From contig NZ_PJCA01000001.1 in the NCBI RefSeq assembly GCF_002836355.1, positions 248,001-312,000 of the forward strand: a stretch of 64,000 nucleotides of DNA, written 5' to 3'. The translations under genes and the position numbers were made by a program. Source of the DNA: Moritella sp. Urea-trap-13 (GTDB lineage Bacteria; Pseudomonadota; Gammaproteobacteria; Enterobacterales; Moritellaceae). Numbering within the stretch: the first letter of the stretch is position 1; each line of letters begins with the position of its first letter. The notes under the pieces were generated by a model, which saw only the letters and a program-made list of their open reading frames with translations, was not told where the DNA came from and ran no database searches. Shown here piece by piece: positions 21,795-32,277 of this stretch.

Positions 21795-24700
21795 CTAAGC
21801 GAGTACACTCAGTAACGCTTTAATAGGATGATTAAGTCTCACCTTTTCCATGCGTTTGACCTGACTACGGCAAGAATAACCCGTGGCCAAACAACGTGAA
21901 GCATCACGCTGTGATAGCGCATGTTTCCAGCTTTGATTATAAATAGACTTTGATGCCACGACATTTTTGGCATCATGACCATAACTGCCCGCCATACCAC
22001 AGCAACCCGTAGCTACCGTTTCTAACGCTAGGCCAAAGCCGTTAAATACCTGTTGCCACTCTTGTTCTGCCGTTGGCTTGTTAGTCTTTTCGGTACAATG
22101 GGCAAATAGATAATACGGTTCAGCCTGCTCACCTTCAACCTTGGCACCCCGATCACTAATAGCTTCACGTAGATGCATTTGCGCATTATCCGTTAATAAC
22201 CACTCTTGAATAAGCTGAACGCTAAAGTCACCGCGTTTATCCGCTAAAATTTGGTTATATTCGTCGCGATAACACAGCACTAATGCAGGTTCAACGCCCA
22301 CCATAGGCATACCCAACTGCTGTAAGGCATTCAAAAATTCAGCTGCCGTCGCTGCCGTCTTAGCAAACTTGGCCAAGAAGCCTTTCACATGCTGCGGTTT
22401 ACCATTGGGTTTAAACGGTAAGATCACCGGCTTCAAACCAAGCTTCTCAATCAACGTTACTAATGTTTGTACTAGTTCTGCTTCATAAAAACTGGTAAAC
22501 GGATCTTGGACAATTAATACATGCTTGGCTTTATCTTCCGCGCTTAAACGCTGTAGAAAAGCTAAATCAAAACTTTGTGCATAATGACCACGTAATGATT
22601 CAGCTAAGGTCGGCACACTTAATAACGGAATATCCACCATGCCAATGGTATGCTTAGTCGCTGCTTGCAACCAATCTTGGCCTAACCAGAAATTAAAGAA
22701 CTTCGGCATTTTCGCCATCACCGGCGTATAACTTTCAGAGTAGCCCACCGCAAAATCTTTAATCGGACGTAAGTAACGGCTGTGGTATTGATCAATAAAG
22801 CGCGACCTAAACTCAGGTACGTCAACTTTAACCGGACATTGTACAGTACAGGCTTTACAGGCGAGACAGCCTTGCATCGCATCCATGACTTCATGGGAGA
22901 AATCATAACGGCCACGGGCTTTATTCCAGCTGTTTTTTAACCGCGTAGTAAACGTCGCAACACCGCCTTGTTGAATAGTGAGTTGTTGACCTAACTCATG
23001 CTCAGTCATTTCATGACAAGATAACTGACGCAACCATTCACGCATTAAACCAGCACGGCCTTTTGGCGAATGGCGGCGATCGCCAGTATGCTTAAACGAC
23101 GGACACATCGGGCTTTTGGTATCATAGTTAAAGCACAAGCCATTACCATTACAGTCAATTGCTTGCTGAAAGCTCTCGCGCACTGTTACAGGGATTTGGC
23201 GATCGTAAGCTCCGCGTTTAGTCGCATCGACTGATACTAACTTTGCATCGCTGCTGATAGGCGTACAGATTTTACCTGGGTTTAGACGATTATCCGGATC
23301 AAAGGCGGCTTTAATCTTACGTAACTCAGTAAATAGTTCATCACCAAAAAACTCAGGGCCATATTCTGAACGGAAACCTCGACCGTGTTCACCCCACATC
23401 AAGCCTTTGTATTTCGCTGTTAATGCCACGACCTTATCTGATATTTCACGTAGAATAACTTCTTGTTGTGGATCTAACATATCCAACGCTGGTCGTACGT
23501 GCAGTACTCCCGCATCAACATGACCAAACATGCCATAATGCAGGTTGTAACTGTCTAATAATGCTCTGAACTCAACGATATAATCGGCTAAATTTTCAGG
23601 CGGCACTGCAGTGTCTTCGGCAAATGCTAACGGTTTTGCTTGGCCTTTGGTTGCGCCTAACAAACCAACGGCTTTTTTACGCATGCCGTAAATTTTCAGT
23701 ACGTCCGATAATTGGTCACAAATTTGATAACCAATCACCCCTGCTTCACCCGCCGCCATAAGGCGATCAAGCTCTGCCGTTAAATAGTCTATTTTTTGCT
23801 GCTGAATGTCACCATCGTCTTCGGCAAATTCGACAAAGTTAATACCCTGCATTGCTTTATTCGGCACATCGGTGATCAATGATTTAACCGAGTGCCAAAC
23901 GATATCTTGTTTGGCTAAATTCAACACCACCGAGTCAACCGTTTCAACTGACAAGGCATTGGCTTCAATTAAGAATGGCGCATTACGCAATGCCGAATCA
24001 AAGCTGTCGTATTTAACGTTTACAAGACAACGAAATTTCGGGATTGGCGTTAAATTCAGTTTCGCTTCGGTGATAAACGCCAGAGATCCTTCAGAACCAC
24101 AAAGGATACGGCCTAAATCAAACGCTTCGGTGTTTTTATCATACAGATGAACAAGGTCATAACCGGTCAGAAAACGGTTTAATGCAGGAAAGGTATCTGC
24201 AATTTTTTGCTGTTTGTGGGTGATTGTATCAATCACTTGATGACACACTTTACCCAGATAATTATCACTCTGTGCTTGTGCTTGTAGCTGCTCATTAGAT
24301 TGACTTGCAGTGACTAATTCAGTGCCATCCATTAATACCGCAGAAACACTGAGTACATGATCACTGGTTTTACCGTATTTCAATGAGCCTTGACCCGACG
24401 CATCCGTGTTAATCATACCGCCAATAGTGGCGCGATTACTGGTAGATAAATCAGGCGAGAAGAAGAAGCCATACGGTTTAAGAAATTCATTGAGCTGATC
24501 TTTAACCACGCCCGTTTGCACCTGTACCCAGCCTTCTTCAACATTAATATCGATAATGTTGTTCATGTGACGCGATAAATCAACAATGATACCGTCGGTC
24601 AACGACTGCCCATTAGTGCCCGTTCCGCCACCACGAGGAGAAAAAGTAATGGTTTTAAATTCAGATTGTAATGACAACTGCGTCAAGATCACCAGATCTT

Positions 24701-24884
24701 GATGTTTACGCGGCAGTACCACCGCTTGCGGTAATAACTGATAAATACTGTTATCCGTCGCAACCGCTAATCGGCTGGCGTACGACTTTTCAATATCGCC
24801 ACTAAACTCACTGTTCTCTAACGCGCTTAAAAAAGCGAGATATTCAGATTTTACTGCATCCTGATAACTTAATTCGGGGATCAT
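21795..24884 (-). CDS. ydiJ: YdiJ-type FAD/4Fe-4S D-2-hydroxyacid dehydrogenase
   Basis: A very large flavoprotein very similar to E. coli YdiJ, which oxidises D-2-hydroxyglutarate. The FAD domain carries PRGGGTGTNGQS and NRATIGGMINTDASGQGS. The FAD-oxidase C-terminal domain includes YGMFGHVDAGVLHVRPALDM. Iron-sulfur parts are CNGNGLCFNYDTKSPMCPS and CLACKACTVQCPVKVDVPEF, and the cysteine-rich domain has ATGCCGMAGSYGHDAKN. Electrons probably pass from FAD through the clusters to a quinone or other acceptor. The ATG at 24884 (MIPELSYQ) fits E. coli and the upstream AAGGGA; the longer frame would need a TTG start. Confidence 0.92.
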   Translation of the reverse strand: MIPELSYQDAVKSEYLAFLSALENSEFSGDIEKSYASRLAVATDNSIYQLLPQAVVLPRKHQDLVILTQLSLQSEFKTITFSPRGGGTGTNGQSLTDGIIVDLSRHMNNIIDINVEEGWVQVQTGVVKDQLNEFLKPYGFFFSPDLSTSNRATIGGMINTDASGQGSLKYGKTSDHVLSVSAVLMDGTELVTASQSNEQLQAQAQSDNYLGKVCHQVIDTITHKQQKIADTFPALNRFLTGYDLVHLYDKNTEAFDLGRILCGSEGSLAFITEAKLNLTPIPKFRCLVNVKYDSFDSALRNAPFLIEANALSVETVDSVVLNLAKQDIVWHSVKSLITDVPNKAMQGINFVEFAEDDGDIQQQKIDYLTAELDRLMAAGEAGVIGYQICDQLSDVLKIYGMRKKAVGLLGATKGQAKPLAFAEDTAVPPENLADYIVEFRALLDSYNLHYGMFGHVDAGVLHVRPALDMLDPQQEVILREISDKVVALTAKYKGLMWGEHGRGFRSEYGPEFFGDELFTELRKIKAAFDPDNRLNPGKICTPISSDAKLVSVDATKRGAYDRQIPVTVRESFQQAIDCNGNGLCFNYDTKSPMCPSFKHTGDRRHSPKGRAGLMREWLRQLSCHEMTEHELGQQLTIQQGGVATFTTRLKNSWNKARGRYDFSHEVMDAMQGCLACKACTVQCPVKVDVPEFRSRFIDQYHSRYLRPIKDFAVGYSESYTPVMAKMPKFFNFWLGQDWLQAATKHTIGMVDIPLLSVPTLAESLRGHYAQSFDLAFLQRLSAEDKAKHVLIVQDPFTSFYEAELVQTLVTLIEKLGLKPVILPFKPNGKPQHVKGFLAKFAKTAATAAEFLNALQQLGMPMVGVEPALVLCYRDEYNQILADKRGDFSVQLIQEWLLTDNAQMHLREAISDRGAKVEGEQAEPYYLFAHCTEKTNKPTAEQEWQQVFNGFGLALETVATGCCGMAGSYGHDAKNVVASKSIYNQSWKHALSQRDASRCLATGYSCRSQVKRMEKVRLNHPIKALLSVLA

Positions 24885-25239
24885 CATCCATTCCCTTGTG
24901 ACAATTTTCAACTAAATGCATTATAACATGAGTGATTTAATTCATCGCCTATAGATAAAGGCTAAATTGATCTCAGTTATAACCACTCTCCATATTAGGG
25001 AGCGATTCCCGCTATCGTCGCACTGCCTCATAGAGACTACAGTTAATACACATAATGTACATCTACATAAATTACTCAAACTTAAACCAAATATGTGACG
25101 TGTTTGCTTGCGATTTTAGCTCTGAACAAATAACATGGACGAAAAATAATATACTCATCTGATATGTGGGTAATTACAAGATGTAACACAGAGTCCGTGT
25201 TTTATTACATCAAATAAGCATCTATTAGGAAATAAACAA
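24885..25239. other. Divergent intergenic region
   Basis: About 350 bp between leftward ydiJ and the rightward FGE-fold gene. It presumably contains both promoters. I see no further gene or clear regulatory site. Confidence 0.4.
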
Positions 25240-27063
25240 ATGCGCATTGCTTTAATTGCCCTTGCCACCAGCTGTATTTTGATTGGTAACACAGCTCAAG
25301 CCACTGAAACAAAACAACAAAACAACACTGTAGATAATTTGCAAACCGAGCTTCAAAGTATTCAATCTGAATACAGCACATTCATCACGTCACTCGCAGT
25401 GGTCAATGACAATATAGCTATCGAAAAAGCCAAATTAGCGCAAACGAGAACGCAAGGAAAAGCACTTGTTGGGCAAACAGCCAAAGCATTGGCACAAATG
25501 AATGAACAATATGCATTGATGATTGATAATCCAATGCAAGACATTACTACGTCACAAAATGATTATCGTCAGGCAATTCAGCAGCAACAGCAAAATAAAC
25601 AGCTTATTAAAGATTCAGTTGCTACCTTGGCGCAACTAAACAAACAATTGTCAGAAAAGAACATTGAACGCGTTAGACTGCTAAATCAACGTGAAACAAT
25701 CAGTGAAGAGATAAACATTTCACGTATTAACCGTCTGACCAATGAAATGCAGCAAACTCAATCGCGTAACGTTAGTCAAAGTGTCAGCTGTGATCTAGAA
25801 ACGTCGTTTTCAAAATGTATTACTCGTAGCAATCTATTGAGTAAGCAAAAAGCCTCGAAGACCTATTTAAATACCCTATTTAACTCAGTAACTGAAGCCA
25901 AACTCGTCGGTAAACATAAAACCAACTCCAGTGCTCATGTCAAATTGTTAGGCAATAAAGTACTAACCGGTGAATTCAGTGGTCAAGGTACTTATAGCTC
26001 AAGCATGCAGGTAACAATGCAGGGCGTATTACCAAAAAATGAAGCCTGTAAGCTATTAAATGTCTCAACGCGTTACTGCGCAGAACAAGCACCGCAAGTT
26101 AAAAAAAACCTGACCAAAACGGATCAAGGTACGTTATACGAACTGACTATTCGTTCTAACCAATATGATGATGAAGTTTTTATTGATGGCGTCAGCTATG
26201 GTTCAACCAAACTTTCGGTGATGTTGTCACCGGGTGCTCACCATATCGTGATCAAAAAACCTAACTACATGGATTTTGAGCAAAGTGTAAAACTAAAAAA
26301 TAACACTATGGTACGAGCGGAGTTAGTGAAGGCCAGCGTTTCGTGGAAAAATGGTCAAGCAGTGCAAGACTTTTTAGCGTCAGGTGAACGCGGTCCAGAA
26401 TTAATCTCGGTACCAGCAGGTCAATTAGCCGCTAGCGACAAGCAAGCCAACGAGCAAGCGATTAAAGCTTTCTCGGTCGGTACAAACCCGATCACAGTAG
26501 CTGACTTCAAACGTTTTGTTACTGCGAGTAACTACACTACCGCTGCAGAATCAGGTAATGGTTGTGTAGAGTATGTTAACGGTAAAGAAACATATAATGC
26601 CGACTTAAACTGGCGTCAGCCTGGTTTTGCACAAACTGACGAGCATCCAGTGGTGTGTATTAACTCTGCCGACACCAACGCTTACTTAACTTGGTTATCG
26701 AAAGCAACAGGTCAAAAATACCGTTTACCGAATAATGGCGAATGGGAATATTCAGCGCGTGCAGGCAGTAGCTACAACTACTGGTGGGGTAATGATGCCG
26801 GCAACTCAAAAGCGAATTGCGCTTACTGTGGTAGCCAATGGTCAAATAAAAGTACCGCGCCAGTTAAATCATTTAAAGCCAATAGATTTGGCCTATATGA
26901 TACCGTCGGTAACGTTTGGGAACTGACTAGTGGCAATAATTTAGTGGCAAGGGGCGGCGCTTGGAACTTCGCACCAAAGCTAGCTCAGGTTGATGTACGC
27001 CTAGAATTAAAACCCGATTTCCGCGCTAACTACGTAGGTTTTAGAGCACTACGCGAAAACTAA
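25240..27063 (+). CDS. Secreted PEGA/FGE-sulfatase-domain protein
   Basis: The 607-aa product has a signal peptide (residues 1-22, cleavage near AQA-TE), a coiled-coil region rich in Gln (about 30-170), a PEGA-type beta domain (about 312-365: VFIDGVSYGSTKLSVMLSPGAHHI) and a C-terminal formylglycine-generating-enzyme-like domain (about 385-607: YRLPNNGEWEYSARAG, GLYDTVGNVWELTSG, LVARGGAWNF, VGFRALREN). Most bacterial proteins of this fold are not sulfatase activators, and no sulfatase gene is nearby, so the domain more likely has a binding or structural role in the periplasm. The start is supported by AGGAAA. Confidence 0.8.
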   Translation: MRIALIALATSCILIGNTAQATETKQQNNTVDNLQTELQSIQSEYSTFITSLAVVNDNIAIEKAKLAQTRTQGKALVGQTAKALAQMNEQYALMIDNPMQDITTSQNDYRQAIQQQQQNKQLIKDSVATLAQLNKQLSEKNIERVRLLNQRETISEEINISRINRLTNEMQQTQSRNVSQSVSCDLETSFSKCITRSNLLSKQKASKTYLNTLFNSVTEAKLVGKHKTNSSAHVKLLGNKVLTGEFSGQGTYSSSMQVTMQGVLPKNEACKLLNVSTRYCAEQAPQVKKNLTKTDQGTLYELTIRSNQYDDEVFIDGVSYGSTKLSVMLSPGAHHIVIKKPNYMDFEQSVKLKNNTMVRAELVKASVSWKNGQAVQDFLASGERGPELISVPAGQLAASDKQANEQAIKAFSVGTNPITVADFKRFVTASNYTTAAESGNGCVEYVNGKETYNADLNWRQPGFAQTDEHPVVCINSADTNAYLTWLSKATGQKYRLPNNGEWEYSARAGSSYNYWWGNDAGNSKANCAYCGSQWSNKSTAPVKSFKANRFGLYDTVGNVWELTSGNNLVARGGAWNFAPKLAQVDVRLELKPDFRANYVGFRALREN

Positions 27064-27112
27064 AACTCGCGGTACAACAAGTCTTAAAATATATTGACTC
27101 TGATGTCATTTG

Positions 27113-27142
27113 AACGCCCAGTGTAACCACTGGGCGTTTTGC
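27113..27142 (+). terminator. Rho-independent terminator after the FGE-fold gene
   Basis: Eleven-pair stem AACGCCCAGTG/CACTGGGCGTT with a four-base loop, ending in a T run. Confidence 0.8.
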
Positions 27143-27240
27143 ATTTTAAGGTTCCCACTTTGTACTCGATCCTACCTATCTAAGAAACCAACCTTGCCTT
27201 TAATATTTAAGATCCGGTCTGTATTATCAGAACCCTGCAG

Positions 27241-27277
27241 ACAAAAAAAAGCCCCAATCATAATGACTGAGGCTTTG
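27241..27277 (-). terminator. Rho-independent terminator after ppsA
   Basis: On the minus strand, AAGCCTCA pairs with TGGGGCTT (one G-U) and eight T residues follow. It lies just past the ppsA stop. Confidence 0.7.
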
Positions 27278-27302
27278 TTATCACAAGTTATTCACTCAAG
27301 GT

Positions 27303-29678
27303 TTATTTAGGGTGTTTGTCCGCTAGATATAACCAAGTGCTCAATACTGTATCAGGGTTTAGCGATAAGCTATCAATACCTTGCTCAACTAACCAAGCAG
27401 CGAAGTCTTCGTGATCCGATGGACCTTGACCACAAATACCGACGTATTTACCTGCTCTTTTAGCCGCTTGAATCGCCATTGCTAACAATGCTTTCACGGC
27501 TTCATTACGTTCATCAAACAGATGAGAGATGATGCCTGAATCACGATCGAGACCTAATGTTAACTGCGTTAAGTCATTTGAACCGATTGAGAAGCCATCG
27601 AAGTACTGTAGGAACTTGTCAGCCAGTAATGCGTTCGATGGTACTTCACACATCATGATAACGCGTAAACCGTTCTCACCACGTTTCAGGCCATGTTCTG
27701 CTAGCAAATCAATTACTGAAGCCGCTTCGCTTAATGTACGCACGAATGGCACCATGATTTCAACGTTAGTTAGACCCATGTCATTACGTACGCGTTTCAT
27801 TGCTTCTGTTTCTAGGGCGAAACAATCACGGAAATCTTCAGAGATATAACGTGATGCACCACGGAAACCTAACATTGGGTTTTCTTCTTCTGGTTCGAAG
27901 AATTCACCACCGACTAGATTAGCGTATTCGTTTGACTTAAAGTCAGACATACGCACAATAACTTTTTTCGGGTAGAACGCAGCAGCCAGCGTTGAAATAC
28001 CTTCTTGCAATTTAGCAATGTAGAATTCAACTGGTGACTCATAACCTACAATCATGTCGTTGATTTCAGCTTGTAGCTCAGGAGATTGCTTATCAAAGTT
28101 AAGCAGTGCTTTTGGATGAATACCAATCATACGGTTAATGATGAATTCAAGACGCGCTAGACCAACACCTTCGTTTGGTAATGCCGCGAAATCGAATGCA
28201 CGATCAGGGTTACCCACGTTCATCATTACTTTAACTGGAATTTCCGGTAGGTTATCTACTTTCGATGATGTTTCACGGAACGGTAAGATACCTTCGTAGA
28301 TAAAGCCAGTGTCACCTTCAGCGCAAGATACTGTTAGCTCTTGACCGTTTACAATCAGGTCTGTCGCGTTGCCACAACCGACAACAGCAGGGATACCCAT
28401 TTCACGTGCAATAATTGCAGCGTGACAGGTACGGCCACCACGGTTTGTTACGATTGCAGAAGCACGTTTCATGATAGGTTCCCAATCTGGGTCTGTCATG
28501 TCTGTTACTAATACGTCGCCTTCTTTTACTTCATCCATTTGCGAAATTGATGAAATAACTTTCGCAGGACCAGCGCCAATCTTACCGCCAATCGCACGGC
28601 CTTCAGTGATAACTGCAGATTTAGCGTCTAAGTGGAAACGTACCATTACTTGTTTGTCTTCACGGCTACGTACTGTCTCAGGACGTGCTTGAACGATATA
28701 AATCTTGCCATCAATCGCATCTTTAGCCCATTCGATATCCATCGCATGGCCGTAATGTTTTTCGATGATCACAGCTTGTTTCGCTAGTTCCATTACTTCT
28801 TCGTCAGTAATAGAGAACTGACGAGACTTGCTTGCTTCAACGTCAACGATTTGTACTTGCTTGCCATGTTCTTCGTCAGCAGAGTAGATCATTTGGATCT
28901 GTTTGCTACCGATGTTACGACGAACTACAGCTGGTTTACCTTTAGCGAGTGTTGGTTTATGCACATAAAATTCATCCGGGTTAACTGCGCCCTGTACAAC
29001 CATTTCACCAAGACCGTATGAAGAAGTAATGAATACCACATCTTCAAAACCAGATTCTGTGTCAATAGAGAACATCACACCAGATGATGCTTCGTCACTA
29101 CGTACCATACGTTGAATACCCGCAGATAATGCCACGCCACGGTGGTCATAACCAGAATGCACGCGGTAAGAGATAGCACGGTCGTTAAATAGCGATGCGA
29201 ATACATGTTTAATCGCAACAATAATGTTGTCATAACCACGTACGTTGAGGAAAGTTTCTTGCTGACCAGCAAATGATGCATCTGGCATATCTTCAGCTGT
29301 TGCCGAAGAACGTACTGCAAATGATGCTTGCTCGCCTGCTTCACCAGCTAGTACTTCATAGCTTTGGGCAATAGCGGCTTCTAATTCAGGTTGGAAAGGT
29401 GTGTCGATGATCCATTGGCGAATTTTCGCGCCAGCTTCTGTTAACGCTGCAATGTTATCAACATCGAGATTGTCTAGTAGTGTGTAGATTTGATCGTTAA
29501 CACCACTTTGCTCTAAAAACTGATTAAACGCATCAGCGGTAGTCGCATAACCACCAGGAACTTGCACTCCTGCGCCAGCTAAATTACTGATCATCTCGCC
29601 TAGAGATGCGTTTTTGCCGCCAACTCGTTCTACGTCGTTCATTCCAAGTTTTTCGTACCCAATTACGTACTCTATCAC
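27303..29678 (-). CDS. ppsA: Phosphoenolpyruvate synthase
   Basis: PpsA makes PEP from pyruvate and ATP, releasing AMP and phosphate, for gluconeogenesis. The 791-aa protein has the N-terminal ATP-grasp domain ([35 protein letters not shown]), the phosphohistidine domain [18 protein letters not shown] (His near residue 420) and the C-terminal PEP-utilising barrel ([35 protein letters not shown]). Its regulator ppsR is divergent, the common arrangement. A terminator closes the gene. Confidence 0.97.
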   Translation of the reverse strand: MIEYVIGYEKLGMNDVERVGGKNASLGEMISNLAGAGVQVPGGYATTADAFNQFLEQSGVNDQIYTLLDNLDVDNIAALTEAGAKIRQWIIDTPFQPELEAAIAQSYEVLAGEAGEQASFAVRSSATAEDMPDASFAGQQETFLNVRGYDNIIVAIKHVFASLFNDRAISYRVHSGYDHRGVALSAGIQRMVRSDEASSGVMFSIDTESGFEDVVFITSSYGLGEMVVQGAVNPDEFYVHKPTLAKGKPAVVRRNIGSKQIQMIYSADEEHGKQVQIVDVEASKSRQFSITDEEVMELAKQAVIIEKHYGHAMDIEWAKDAIDGKIYIVQARPETVRSREDKQVMVRFHLDAKSAVITEGRAIGGKIGAGPAKVISSISQMDEVKEGDVLVTDMTDPDWEPIMKRASAIVTNRGGRTCHAAIIAREMGIPAVVGCGNATDLIVNGQELTVSCAEGDTGFIYEGILPFRETSSKVDNLPEIPVKVMMNVGNPDRAFDFAALPNEGVGLARLEFIINRMIGIHPKALLNFDKQSPELQAEINDMIVGYESPVEFYIAKLQEGISTLAAAFYPKKVIVRMSDFKSNEYANLVGGEFFEPEEENPMLGFRGASRYISEDFRDCFALETEAMKRVRNDMGLTNVEIMVPFVRTLSEAASVIDLLAEHGLKRGENGLRVIMMCEVPSNALLADKFLQYFDGFSIGSNDLTQLTLGLDRDSGIISHLFDERNEAVKALLAMAIQAAKRAGKYVGICGQGPSDHEDFAAWLVEQGIDSLSLNPDTVLSTWLYLADKHPK

Positions 29679-29868
29679 GGCAGTTCTCCAGATTTAATCG
29701 ATCTCAAAAATGATTTTAATTGTGGGCGATATTAGATATTGCTCACATATTATTAATGCAAAATAATCATCTTGCTTTCCTTAGTGTTTTTAATCATACA
29801 CAGCTATTAATTTCAATGTAAGATACTTACTTATAAAAATTCATCTGTTTATGAAAAGGATAGAGTAA

Positions 29869-30678
29869 ATGCAAACTGTTTTTTATGTATCTGATGGCAC
29901 AGCGATCACCGCTGAAGTCTTTGGTCACGCGCTTCTAAGCCAATTTCCGATCGAATTTGAACAGCATACTTATCCCTTTATTGAGACCGAAGAAAAAGCC
30001 AAAAACGTCACTCAAAAAATCAACGAACATGTTGCCAAAACAGGACAGAAGCCACTGGTGTTTCATTCGATAGTTTCATCTGAAATAAGGACGATAATCG
30101 AATTAAACGAAGGTCATTCTCACGACTTTTTAAGTACATTTGTTGCACCGCTTTCTGAGCAATTAAATATCACCGCAGCACCTAAATCACATCGTACGCA
30201 CAGCCTTAAACATGAAACTTATGATGCGCGTATTGAAGCGGTCAATTATGCGTTAGCAAACGATGATGGTATTACTTGTAAAGATTATGACGATGCAGAT
30301 TTAATCTTAGTCGGTGTATCTCGTAGTGGCAAAACCCCAACCAGTTTATATCTGGCATTACAGTTTGGTATTAAGACCGCCAACTACCCATTTATTGCCG
30401 ATGACATGGATGAGTTAAAACTACCAAAAGAATTAAAACGCAATAAACATAAAATATTTGGCTTAACCATTGATGTAAAACGTCTGCAGGATATCCGCAG
30501 CGAACGCCTTGCTAACAGTAATTACGCGTCATTACGTCAATGTAAGTTAGAAATAGCCGAAGTGGAATACTTATACCGCAGCGAAAAAATTCCTTTCATT
30601 AACAGTACTTCATTTTCGGTTGAAGAGATCGCCACGAAAATCTTGGATAAGAAAGGTTTGAAACGTCGGATTTTTTAA
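29869..30678 (+). CDS. ppsR: PEP synthase regulatory protein (kinase/pyrophosphorylase)
   Basis: A 269-aa DUF299-family bifunctional enzyme that uses ADP to phosphorylate a Thr near the catalytic His of PpsA, inactivating it, and reverses this by phosphorolysis. The P-loop-like [15 protein letters not shown] (about residues 149-163) and the N-terminal [19 protein letters not shown] are family hallmarks. Being divergent from ppsA makes the target clear. The ribosome-binding site is AAAAGGA. Confidence 0.95.
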   Translation: MQTVFYVSDGTAITAEVFGHALLSQFPIEFEQHTYPFIETEEKAKNVTQKINEHVAKTGQKPLVFHSIVSSEIRTIIELNEGHSHDFLSTFVAPLSEQLNITAAPKSHRTHSLKHETYDARIEAVNYALANDDGITCKDYDDADLILVGVSRSGKTPTSLYLALQFGIKTANYPFIADDMDELKLPKELKRNKHKIFGLTIDVKRLQDIRSERLANSNYASLRQCKLEIAEVEYLYRSEKIPFINSTSFSVEEIATKILDKKGLKRRIF

Positions 30679-30736
30679 CTTTTTATTTATTAAACACACT
30701 GCACGCTGTCATAGTCTATTAAGCGTGTAGTGCTTT

Positions 30737-31594
30737 TTATAACTCTTGTTGTAACTCTTGCTGCAACAAACGCCATACCGATGAATCATGCACAGTAAGA
30801 TCATAACAAATATCGTCCGAATGCTGACTCACTTGCGGGTTAACAATCGCCTTTACTGGCACTACGCCCATCACTGAATTAGTGATGAAAATCTCGTCAG
30901 AAATACACACATCAGCAATAGTATAATCTCCTGATTTTAGCGTAAAACCCAGAGTATTCAACAAGCTGGAAATATGGGTTTTCATCACCCCTTCAACACC
31001 ACTGCGTTTTGTGCTTGCGGTATAGACTTCACCGGCTTTCACCCAAAAGACGTTAGCCACAGAGGTTTCAATCAAATAACCATCTGTCGAGCACACTAGT
31101 CCATCGGCCATGCTATTAGCATCAAGTTCTTGCTTAATCATCACCTGATCGAGTCGATTTAAGGTCTTTAATCCCGCCAGTACTGGATTAACAGTTTGCT
31201 GATATTGGCACAGCATTAATTCAATACCAGAGCGAGCCCATTCACTGTACTGGGGCGGGATCGGTCGATGCTGTAAATACCAATTTGCACTTGAACAACC
31301 GCTAGTACCATAAGTGTAACCGTAACCACGTCCGCCTTCGCCACGAGTGATAGTGACCTTTAATACCCCGACCTGTAATACTTGTGCTTGCTCCGTGATT
31401 TTGGCGGTCAGTGCATCCCATTGGTTAAACTCAATGGCTAACACCTTGCACGCTTGCTGTAATCGCGCCATATGCAGATCGAGCAACTGCGCTTTTCCTG
31501 CGGCCATTTTGATCGTGGTAAAGTGCCCGTCACCAAAATTAAAACCACGATCGGCAATTGCAACATCTTGACTGGCAGCGCCATTAATTATCAT
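30737..31594 (-). CDS. pabC: Aminodeoxychorismate lyase
   Basis: A fold-type IV PLP enzyme of 285 aa that releases pyruvate from 4-amino-4-deoxychorismate to give p-aminobenzoate for folate synthesis. Visible landmarks are DRGFNFGDGHFTTIK at the N-terminus, LKTLNRLDQVMIKQEL (with the PLP-binding Lys), GYLIETSVANVFWVK and the SGVEGVMK turn. The length fits PabC better than branched-chain aminotransferase. It is not followed by mltG/tmk as in E. coli but by an HD-family gene upstream on the same strand. Confidence 0.88.
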   Translation of the reverse strand: MIINGAASQDVAIADRGFNFGDGHFTTIKMAAGKAQLLDLHMARLQQACKVLAIEFNQWDALTAKITEQAQVLQVGVLKVTITRGEGGRGYGYTYGTSGCSSANWYLQHRPIPPQYSEWARSGIELMLCQYQQTVNPVLAGLKTLNRLDQVMIKQELDANSMADGLVCSTDGYLIETSVANVFWVKAGEVYTASTKRSGVEGVMKTHISSLLNTLGFTLKSGDYTIADVCISDEIFITNSVMGVVPVKAIVNPQVSQHSDDICYDLTVHDSSVWRLLQQELQQEL

Positions 31595-31623
31595 ATCTTA
31601 TGCATCCAAGTTACTGTCTTCCA

Positions 31624-32277
31624 TTAAGGTTTAAGCACTGATTGTATGTTCACTCTGGCTTGGCTTTCAAATTTTTCGGTAAAATAGTCAGAATAATAAA
31701 TTTTTGGCTGCCGTAATAACTGTTTAAGTAAACGTTTACGGCCTAATTTGTACAAGCATAACGGTACGTGTTGATATTCAGCGCGAATGGCTTGCTCATA
31801 GTTGGCATAAATAGCGCCTTGTTGACCTAATATGGTTAAATCAATATCTAGAAATAATGCCTGATCATGGTGAGTCACCAGTCCTTTAAGCTTATGACTC
31901 GGCTTGCTGGGATGCTGAGTTAATAAAATTAGCTCATACACTTGCTGGACTAACCTGGTCGATACCGCAAAGTTAGTTAGCGCGGTCACCGCGTACTGGG
32001 CACTTTTCTCTTCATTATCACTGCGCCGCACATCATAGATAATATCGCGAAACCAGATAGCCAAGGCCACCGCTAACGGATTATCCAATTTAGCCTGCAC
32101 CTGATCAAACCAAGTAAAACAGGCGTCAATATGGTTCAAGTCATGATAATGCCGATGTGCTTGTTGATAATGCGGTAACAGTCGTGACCAAGATTGCTGT
32201 ATTTGTGCCAAACTCAACTGGGTAAAGTGCTGTTGCAGCAAGGTCTGCCAGCGTAAGACCAAATGTTCACTCATCAT
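31624..32277 (-). CDS. HD-superfamily hydrolase relative with altered HD motif
   Basis: A 217-aa protein resembling the predicted metal-dependent HD hydrolases of COG4339. Conserved pieces are YHDLNHI (about residues 43-49), AIWF.DIIYD.RRSDNEE and LFLDIDLTILG. The normal family sequence WFHD is WFRD here: the codon at 32047-32049 is CGC (Arg), one base away from CAC (His). That His is a metal ligand, so activity may be lost or changed. The start overlaps the stop of the upstream glycerophosphodiesterase by one base, so the two are coupled. Substrate unknown. Confidence 0.7.
   Translation of the reverse strand: MMSEHLVLRWQTLLQQHFTQLSLAQIQQSWSRLLPHYQQAHRHYHDLNHIDACFTWFDQVQAKLDNPLAVALAIWFRDIIYDVRRSDNEEKSAQYAVTALTNFAVSTRLVQQVYELILLTQHPSKPSHKLKGLVTHHDQALFLDIDLTILGQQGAIYANYEQAIRAEYQHVPLCLYKLGRKRLLKQLLRQPKIYYSDYFTEKFESQARVNIQSVLKP

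Noticed and set aside
25240-27063. A genuine sulfatase-activating enzyme
   Set aside because: No sulfatase nearby, and most secreted FGE-fold proteins with PEGA domains have other roles.
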